Assembly (NCBI RefSeq): GCF_001988955.1
Contig: NZ_CP014263.1
Coordinates: forward strand, 992,001-1,056,000
Origin: Spirosoma montaniterrae
GTDB lineage: Bacteria; Bacteroidota; Bacteroidia; Cytophagales; Spirosomataceae
Length of the DNA: 64,000 nt
Direction: 5' to 3'
The position numbers and the translations under genes are program-made. Under the pieces are notes generated by a model, which was given only the letters and a program-made list of their open reading frames with translations, did not search any database and was not told where the DNA came from. Shown here in pieces: positions 58,617 through 64,000 of the stretch (position 1 is the stretch's first letter; each line of letters begins with the position of its first letter).

Positions 58617-60490
58617 CGTCACTCTATGCGCAAAGCGCGAAGGCCAAACAACTTTACGACCAGTCGATTAAACTGTTTGGCGAACGGCGGGCCAATGAAG
58701 CCATTCCGTTTATGGAACAGGCTCTGAAAGAAGATCCAAATTTTGCGGATGCACACCTCAAACTGGGTCAGTTGTATGAGTTCACGAAACGGTATGAACC
58801 GGCCATTACCGCCTACCGAAATGCCGTTCGGTTGCAACCCGACAGCCCGGCCTCAGGAGCAGCTTATCAGTCGTTGAGTAACACCCTGCTGCGGCTGGGG
58901 CGGTACAGCGAAGCAATTCCATATCTCGAAAAATTTCAGACCCTGTTTGCCGCGCAGTCGGCGCAGGGACAGCGGATTGCCCGGCAGCTCGAAACGGCCC
59001 GGTTTGGGCAGGATGCTCTCCAGCACCCCCAGACAGTTGACCCTAAACCGCTGTCGTCGGTGCTGCAAACCACGCCATCGCAGTATTTTCCGGTGCTGAC
59101 CGCCGATGAGCAAACGCTGGTGTTTACAGTGCTAAAACCCGAAGGCGACGAGGACCTGATGACCGCCAGCTTCAACGGTGAAACGTGGTCGCCCCCCATA
59201 TCGCTCTCGCCCAACATTAACACGCCCGAAAATGAAGGTACGCCCAGCCTGTCGGCAGACGGGCGTATGCTGGTCTTCACTGCCTGTCAGGGACGCAAAG
59301 GTTTTGGTAGCTGCGATTTGTATGTGAGCCGCAAAACCGGCGATAGCTGGTCGACTCCCGACAACCTCGGCCCCACCGTCAACACCCGCTACTACGAATC
59401 GCAACCCGCGCTCTCGGCAGATGGGCGTCAACTTTATTTTGTATCCGACCGGCCCGGCGGACGCGGTCGGCGCGACATCTGGCGCAGTGACCTCGACGCT
59501 ACCGGCAACTGGACCGAACCCGTCAACCTCGGCGAATCGGTCAACACACCCCAGAACGAAGCATCGCCGTTTTTGCACGCCAATGGGCAAAGCCTGTTTT
59601 TTGCGTCGGATGGGCATGTCGGTATGGGTGGCTACGACCTGTTCGTGAGCGACTTCGACGTATCGTCGGGGTGGTCGGCTCCGTCGAATTTAGGCTATCC
59701 TATCAACACGTCGGAAGATCAGGCGTCGCTGTTTGTGGCGGCCAATGGCACGCGGGCGTACTACTCATACGAGGAACAGAAAGAGGGCGTGTCGCAGAAA
59801 TCGCGGCTGTATGCCTTCGATCTGCCCGAAACCCTGCGCGAGCGCGTGAAACCTGTAAGCTATTTGAAAGGCATCATAGCCGATGCCCGCACAAAAAAAC
59901 CGTTGCCAGCCACAGTAGAACTAATTGACCTGAAAACCAACGCAGTAGTCTCGCGGGTGCAGGCCGACGCGCAAACGGGGCAGTACACGGCCATACTCCC
60001 GACCGGGGGTGAATACGCGCTCTATGTCAATATGCCAGGGTATCTGTTTAAAAGTTTGTCGTTCGATTTCACGCAGCGTACAAAAGGGGAGCGGTCTGTC
60101 GGTACGGGCGTAGCACTGAGCGTACCGCTCGAACCTGCCGTGTCGGGCGCAACGGCCAAAGAAACGTTGAATAACCTCTTTTTTGAAACGGGCCGCTACG
60201 ACCTGGCCGACAAGTCGCGCACGGAACTGGACCGGCTGTCGGCATTTTTAAAAGCGAATCCGGCCGTAAAAGTTGAGATTTCGGGCCATACCGACGACCG
60301 GGGCGATGCAGCCGCCAACCTCACACTTTCGCAGAAGCGGGCACAGTCGGTAGTGGCCTATCTAACAGGTGCAGGCATCGATGCGGGCCGAATCCGGGCC
60401 GTAGGTTACGGCAAAACGCGCCCCCTCGCGCCCAACACCTCCGACGAGAACCGAAGGCAGAACCGGCGAATTGAGTGGCGGGTGTTGTAG
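58550..60490 (+). CDS. OmpA-family protein with TPR and PD40 propeller
   Basis: 646 residues from ATG 58550. Signal peptide (FVWLLTFHFSLLTFHSSLYA) encoded by the inverted repeat. TPR part (AKAKQLYDQSIKLFGERRAN, about residues 32-150), then WD40-like PD40 repeats (YFPVLTADEQTLVFTVLKPE, PSLSADGRMLVFTACQGRKG, PALSADGRQLYFVSDRPGGR), a carboxypeptidase-like domain and a C-terminal OmpA peptidoglycan-binding domain (VEISGHTDDRGDAAANLTLS, RIRAVGYGKTRPLAPN). In Bacteroidota such proteins tie the outer membrane to the cell wall, some in gliding or secretion. Confidence 0.92.
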   Translation: MKSEKWRFVWLLTFHFSLLTFHSSLYAQSAKAKQLYDQSIKLFGERRANEAIPFMEQALKEDPNFADAHLKLGQLYEFTKRYEPAITAYRNAVRLQPDSPASGAAYQSLSNTLLRLGRYSEAIPYLEKFQTLFAAQSAQGQRIARQLETARFGQDALQHPQTVDPKPLSSVLQTTPSQYFPVLTADEQTLVFTVLKPEGDEDLMTASFNGETWSPPISLSPNINTPENEGTPSLSADGRMLVFTACQGRKGFGSCDLYVSRKTGDSWSTPDNLGPTVNTRYYESQPALSADGRQLYFVSDRPGGRGRRDIWRSDLDATGNWTEPVNLGESVNTPQNEASPFLHANGQSLFFASDGHVGMGGYDLFVSDFDVSSGWSAPSNLGYPINTSEDQASLFVAANGTRAYYSYEEQKEGVSQKSRLYAFDLPETLRERVKPVSYLKGIIADARTKKPLPATVELIDLKTNAVVSRVQADAQTGQYTAILPTGGEYALYVNMPGYLFKSLSFDFTQRTKGERSVGTGVALSVPLEPAVSGATAKETLNNLFFETGRYDLADKSRTELDRLSAFLKANPAVKVEISGHTDDRGDAAANLTLSQKRAQSVVAYLTGAGIDAGRIRAVGYGKTRPLAPNTSDENRRQNRRIEWRVL

Positions 60491-60613
60491 AGAACCCCCC
60501 GTTTTACTTTGCTTTCCAGCGAAATTTTTTCAATTTTGCGTATGTTGTCTTTTTAGAATCGTTTTAAGCAAACGGTTTTTTCAGCTATCTGACAACATTT
60601 TGTTTCTTCCGCA

Positions 60614-61585
60614 ATGACTCCCGAACACGTTAAGTGCCTGATTATCGGCTCCGGCCCGGCTGGCTATACAGCCGCTATCTACGCAGCCCGCGCAAATATG
60701 CAACCCCTTCTGTACCAGGGTACTCAACCCGGCGGACAGTTGATGATTACAACAGAAGTCGATAACTTTCCGGGCTATCCTGATGGCGTACAGGGGCCGC
60801 AGATGATGCAGGACTTAGAGAATCAGGCGCGCCGGTTTGGTACTGATATTCGATATGGCATGGTTACGAAGGTAGAACTGGTAGAAAACCCAGGCCATGA
60901 CAATCCGCACCAGGTTACTGTCGATGATCATCATATTATTAAAGCCGATAGCATTATTATCTCTACAGGGGCATCGGCCAAGTGGCTGGGCCTGCCATCG
61001 GAAATGCGGCTCAACGGACACGGGGTTTCGGCCTGTGCCGTTTGCGACGGATTTTTCTTCCGGGGGCAGGACGTAGCCATTGTGGGCGCGGGCGATACAG
61101 CCGCCGAAGAAGCCAGCTATTTGGCAAACCTATGCCGCAAGGTGTACATGCTGGTGCGTCGGGGCGAAATGCGGGCGTCGAAGTTCATGCAGAAGCGTGT
61201 ACAGACGGCCCCTAACATTGAAATTCTGTATCATACCGAAACCGAAGAAATTCTGGGCGAACATGCTGTAGAAGGGGTTCGGGTGAAGAACAATGTAACC
61301 GGCGACGTTAGCGTTTTGAACGTGACCGGCTTTTTCGTGGCAATTGGTCACAAACCCAATACCGATATTTTCCGGGACTACCTCGACCTCGACGCGAATG
61401 GCTACATTCTGACCGAGAAGGGCAGTACCCGCACGAATATACCCGGCGTCTTTGCCTGTGGAGATGCTCAGGATAACGTTTATCGTCAGGCTGTTACGGC
61501 TGCCGGAACCGGTTGCATGGCTGCTTTGGACGCTGAACGCTACTTAGTCACATTAGAAATGCAGGACCAGGAACTTGTTCATTAA
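60614..61585 (+). CDS. trxB: thioredoxin reductase
   Basis: 323 residues. FAD fold CLIIGSGPAGYTAAIYAARA, redox-active CAVCDGFFF (Cys-x2-Cys), NADPH fold VAIVGAGDTAAEEASYLANL and the end GVFACGDAQDNVYRQAVTAAGTGCMAA. It reduces thioredoxin with NADPH in the cytoplasm. Followed by an inverted repeat and an M23 peptidase gene on the same strand. Confidence 0.96.
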   Translation: MTPEHVKCLIIGSGPAGYTAAIYAARANMQPLLYQGTQPGGQLMITTEVDNFPGYPDGVQGPQMMQDLENQARRFGTDIRYGMVTKVELVENPGHDNPHQVTVDDHHIIKADSIIISTGASAKWLGLPSEMRLNGHGVSACAVCDGFFFRGQDVAIVGAGDTAAEEASYLANLCRKVYMLVRRGEMRASKFMQKRVQTAPNIEILYHTETEEILGEHAVEGVRVKNNVTGDVSVLNVTGFFVAIGHKPNTDIFRDYLDLDANGYILTEKGSTRTNIPGVFACGDAQDNVYRQAVTAAGTGCMAALDAERYLVTLEMQDQELVH

Positions 61586-61599
61586 CACTAAACGGGTTG

Positions 61600-61687
61600 T
61601 AGGGTGAAAGGGGCAAACGGTGTAAGGCTGGAAAGAATATAAAAAACACGTTCCAGCCTTGCACCCTGCACTTTACACCTTGCACCT
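61600..61687. repeat. GGTGTAAAGTGCAAGG-type inverted repeat
   Basis: Left arm 61600-61632 and right arm 61651-61687 are imperfect reverse complements; both include AGGCTGGAA/TTCCAGCCT exactly. An AT-rich 18-base loop. It starts 15 bases after trxB and ends 10 before the peptidase ATG. Confidence 0.75.
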
Positions 61688-61697
61688 TCTCGTAATT

Positions 61698-62765
61698 ATG
61701 AGAAAAACCGCTACACGGTGGCTACTGGCCGTTGGATGCCTGTGCTTAGTCGTATCGGCTGAGGCTCAAGAGCGCGGACGCTTCAAAAACAACCTGAAGA
61801 TTACCCCAAAAAATCAGTACAATCCCTCTCCATCGGTCGTTGAGCAGCCCCGAAAAGCGGACGATCCCTTCGAGCAGGAAACGACACAACTGCGTTTTAA
61901 CAACCAGTTTGAGCCGAAAAAAGAACTTAACCCGGTGGTCAGTGAAGATACAAGCCAGATCGACCAGGGCGAAACCAGCGTTGTTGAAGTCATTGATTCG
62001 GTGCTGGTTGGGAATGAATGGGTGAAGATTGCTGACTATTACGCTGTTTGGGATTCGCGCAACATTAACCCGTATGGTATCGACCCGCGTGAATTCAACG
62101 AGGCCATCGACATTAAACTCTACGACCCGCCAGCCAACCATTACTGGTCGGCCCCGCTCAATGAGGGGAAAATGACATCGAATTTTGGGTATCGCTGGGG
62201 CCGCTGGCATACCGGCACCGACCTCGATCTCGAAACCGGCGACCCGGTTTATGCTGCCTTCGATGGTATTGTACGGGTTGTAGGCTGGGATGGTAACGGC
62301 TACGGGCGTTACGTGATGGTACGGCATTACAACGGTCTCGAAACACTTTACGGGCACCTTTCCAAACAAACGGTTGAGTCGGGTCAATTGGTAAAAGCGG
62401 GCGATCAGCTTGGTTTGGGCGGTAACACGGGCCGCAGCTACGGCGCACACCTGCACTTTGAGACGCGCTACGAAGGCAACCCCTTTAGCCCACTAAACAT
62501 TTATTCGTTTCCGGCCAACACCATCAATTCCGATCATTTTCTACTGACCAGTGCCGTTTGGGATTATCTGCGCGGTGGCCGCTCGGCAGGTTCGGAAAGT
62601 GTGGCCCGCCCGCGCCTGAAACGAACGGTGCTGCACCGGGTGCGGTCGGGAGAAACACTTAGCTCGGTAGCCAGCCGCTACGGTATGTCGGTGTCGGCGT
62701 TGAAGCGCAAGAATCATATGTCGGGTTCACGGCTTCGGCCCGGTCAGAAGCTGCGGGTGTATTGA
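61698..62765 (+). CDS. M23 peptidase with C-terminal LysM domain
   Basis: 355 residues from ATG 61698. Signal peptide (WLLAVGCLCLVVSAEAQ), a low-complexity linker, then the LytM/M23 domain: FGYRWGRWHTGTDLDLETGD with the zinc His and Asp, VMVRHYNGLETLYGHLS and YGAHLHFETRYEGNPF. The C-terminal LysM (VLHRVRSGETLSSVASRYGM, about residues 311-355) binds peptidoglycan. It cuts cell-wall cross-bridges, or regulates other hydrolases. Confidence 0.93.
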   Translation: MRKTATRWLLAVGCLCLVVSAEAQERGRFKNNLKITPKNQYNPSPSVVEQPRKADDPFEQETTQLRFNNQFEPKKELNPVVSEDTSQIDQGETSVVEVIDSVLVGNEWVKIADYYAVWDSRNINPYGIDPREFNEAIDIKLYDPPANHYWSAPLNEGKMTSNFGYRWGRWHTGTDLDLETGDPVYAAFDGIVRVVGWDGNGYGRYVMVRHYNGLETLYGHLSKQTVESGQLVKAGDQLGLGGNTGRSYGAHLHFETRYEGNPFSPLNIYSFPANTINSDHFLLTSAVWDYLRGGRSAGSESVARPRLKRTVLHRVRSGETLSSVASRYGMSVSALKRKNHMSGSRLRPGQKLRVY

Positions 62766-62786
62766 TTTGAGACGTATTATTCAGTG

Positions 62787-62825
62787 AAAAGCCGCCAGAA
62801 CAGTGTGTTTGGCGGCTTTTTATGC
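62787..62825. terminator. bidirectional terminator
   Basis: AAAAGCCGCCA (62787-62797) pairs with TGGCGGCTTTT (62810-62820), with A and T runs on both sides. It lies between the convergent peptidase and Uma2 genes. Confidence 0.92.
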
Positions 62826-62837
62826 GTCAGGTCGTTG

Positions 62838-63467
62838 TTATTCTTCGTCGGGCAGGTCGGCGAAAATTTCCTGCAACGGTATGTCAAACAAGTCGATGCG
62901 GGCCACGTCGGTTAACTGATAGTAATTGGTCTGGGTCCAGACGTTTGGCGATTCGGTTCGCCGGAACGTGCTGACCGACAGCTCGAATCGGTCAATGAAC
63001 ACGATCTCTTGTAAGCTGTCTATCTGCTCATATTTGGGCAATTTATGACTAAGGTCATAAGCCGCCGTCGACTCAGACAATACCTCAACAACCAGATACG
63101 GGTTTGTGATTATGGCGTTCGAGCCACTACGAAAGGCTGGTTTGCCCTTCACCACTGTTACATCAGGATTATAATAGCCTCTGCCCTCACGTTTCAATAC
63201 GCCTACATTGCTGCCAGCCACGTAGAAGCCTTTGCCTTTTACTACTGATTTAAGCAAAGCAATGATGTTTCCCACCAATAATTCGTGGATGAAGGCAGCT
63301 AAGCCCATAAAAATAATCTGGTTGTTGTGGTATTCGATACGGTAGGGAGCATCGGGCAGGTAGTCCATAAACTCGTCCCACGATGCCGGAATCGCCACCA
63401 TACGCCCAGCATCAAGTTTTGCTACCTGTGCTTCAGTGAGTTCTATCTTCTGTGCGGTCGCTTCCAT
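62838..63467 (-). CDS. Uma2-family (DUF820) putative endonuclease
   Basis: 209 residues from ATG 63467. Family blocks: WDEFMDYLPDAPYRIEYHNN, GLAAFIHELLVGNIIALLKS, the PD-(D/E)XK-like core YYNPDVTVVKGKPAF and PYLVVEVLSESTAAYD, then LPKYEQIDSLQEIVFID. The core Asp and Glu-x-Leu are present. The family is broadly spread and often in many copies; the biological role is not settled. It follows the amidohydrolase on the same strand, 18 bases apart. Confidence 0.88.
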   Translation of the reverse strand: MEATAQKIELTEAQVAKLDAGRMVAIPASWDEFMDYLPDAPYRIEYHNNQIIFMGLAAFIHELLVGNIIALLKSVVKGKGFYVAGSNVGVLKREGRGYYNPDVTVVKGKPAFRSGSNAIITNPYLVVEVLSESTAAYDLSHKLPKYEQIDSLQEIVFIDRFELSVSTFRRTESPNVWTQTNYYQLTDVARIDLFDIPLQEIFADLPDEE

Positions 63468-63485
63468 ACAGTGGTAAAGGTACAA

Positions 63486-64000
63486 TTATTTTTCCTCGTA
63501 CTTCTTCTTGTAGGTCTGATATAGCCGTTTGTGGCGGTCGTCTAAATCGATTTTTCGCCCCTGAATAAACGCCTGCTCTATTACGTTTGTCCGCATGTCG
63601 AGGGCATCGCCCGCCGATACGAACAGCGTGGCCTGCTTGCCTTGCTCCAGTGTACCCACGAGTTTGTCGATGCCGAGGATTTTGGCCGTGTTGGATGTAA
63701 TCATTTTCAGGGCTTCTTCGCGGTCTGATACGCCAAAGCCTACGGCGGTTCCGGCCTGAAAAGGCAGGTTGCGGGTCCGCCACCACTCGTCGGCATAACT
63801 CAGGCTCACCAGTACGCCCGATTTCTGCAAAATACCCGGCAGTCGATAGGGGAGGTCAACGGGTTCGTCTTCGCGGTTGGGCAGGCGGTGCAACGCGCTC
63901 AGAATCACCGGCACGTTCTGCTCTTTCAGGAATGTGACGACCCGATTGGCTTCTTCACCGCCTACAATCACCACCTTCGGCACACCCACCGACCGGGCAA
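63486..64000 (-). CDS. amidohydrolase C-terminal part (cut by window edge)
   Basis: At least 171 residues, continuing past the right edge (the frame is open to position 64000). Blocks: PVILSALHRLPNREDEPVDL, GVLVSLSYADEWWRTRNLPF, ALKMITSNTAKILGIDKLVG and TLEQGKQATLFVSAGDALDM, which are the C-terminal metal-site and composite-domain features of imidazolonepropionase-like amidohydrolases of Bacteroidota. These are exported enzymes of uncertain substrate. The usual N-terminal His-x-His motif would lie outside the window. Confidence 0.85.
   Translation of the reverse strand, partial: ARSVGVPKVVIVGGEEANRVVTFLKEQNVPVILSALHRLPNREDEPVDLPYRLPGILQKSGVLVSLSYADEWWRTRNLPFQAGTAVGFGVSDREEALKMITSNTAKILGIDKLVGTLEQGKQATLFVSAGDALDMRTNVIEQAFIQGRKIDLDDRHKRLYQTYKKKYEEK

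Overview
The window looks like chromosome of a Cytophagales bacterium (Bacteroidota), probably Spirosoma or a close relative such as Fibrella or Rudanella. The evidence is a coding GC content a little above 50 percent by eye, lipoprotein and TonB-receptor gene types, DUF5916, TPR-CHAT and LytTR proteins, promoters of the TTG-N20-TAnnTTTG type with weak Shine-Dalgarno signals, and many intergenic inverted repeats. No rRNA, tRNA, CRISPR array, prophage or IS transposase was seen.

Layout. 1-6.9 kb: two paralogous molybdopterin aldehyde-oxidase-type subunits (one cut by the window edge), their 2Fe-2S partner, a RelE-type toxin-antitoxin pair with a broken toxin, a flavodoxin lipoprotein, twin NTF2-like proteins and an AraC regulator. 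7-10.6 kb: ergothioneine genes egtB-egtD in a tight run with a Dabb protein and a zinc-less MDR reductase. 10.6-14.8 kb: a REP-like cluster, then a poly-Asp lipoprotein followed by a TPR-CHAT protein. 14.8-20.5 kb: a compact five-gene minus-strand operon (P-loop NTPase, ABC exporter, FAD oxidoreductase, small membrane protein, HTTM protein), the best candidate for an undescribed pathway. 20.7-26.4 kb: ECF sigma with an anti-sigma-like protein, a DUF5916 protein and a frameshifted TPR-histidine kinase. 26.4-35 kb: an MFS/AraC divergent pair, then sugar enzymes (GH113-like, GH20, Gfo/Idh/MocA oxidoreductase, FG-GAP protein).

35-44.8 kb: nucleoside MFS permease, exonuclease III, RluE-type pseudouridine synthase, RadC, ribosomal protein S20, a Dabb protein, a zinc phospholipase-like protein, a large AddA-like helicase and an outer-membrane barrel. 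44.8-50.7 kb: a histidine operon with a newly read His-rich leader peptide and promoter (hisL, hisG, hisD, three non-his genes, hisC). 50.7-52.5 kb: a decayed accessory island with a PIN toxin remnant, a 50-residue partner, an AT-rich DUF4238 gene and a Uma2 remnant. 52.5-64 kb: Spns-like MFS, TonB receptor, LytTR regulator, queE, an OmpA/PD40 protein, trxB, an M23/LysM peptidase, an intact Uma2 gene and the end of an amidohydrolase.

The most striking theme is a set of unrelated families of long inverted repeats between genes (built from words like GTGAAAAGT, GTGATGA, ACGGATTAxAC, GGATTAxCCATGATT). Their ends run into reading frames and supply real protein termini: the start codons and first residues of two unrelated proteins (MANPGSD and MVNPGSD), a complete signal peptide, and several C-terminal tails. 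Together with the broken toxin, broken kinase and PIN and Uma2 remnants, this shows a genome in which short repeats actively reshape gene boundaries.
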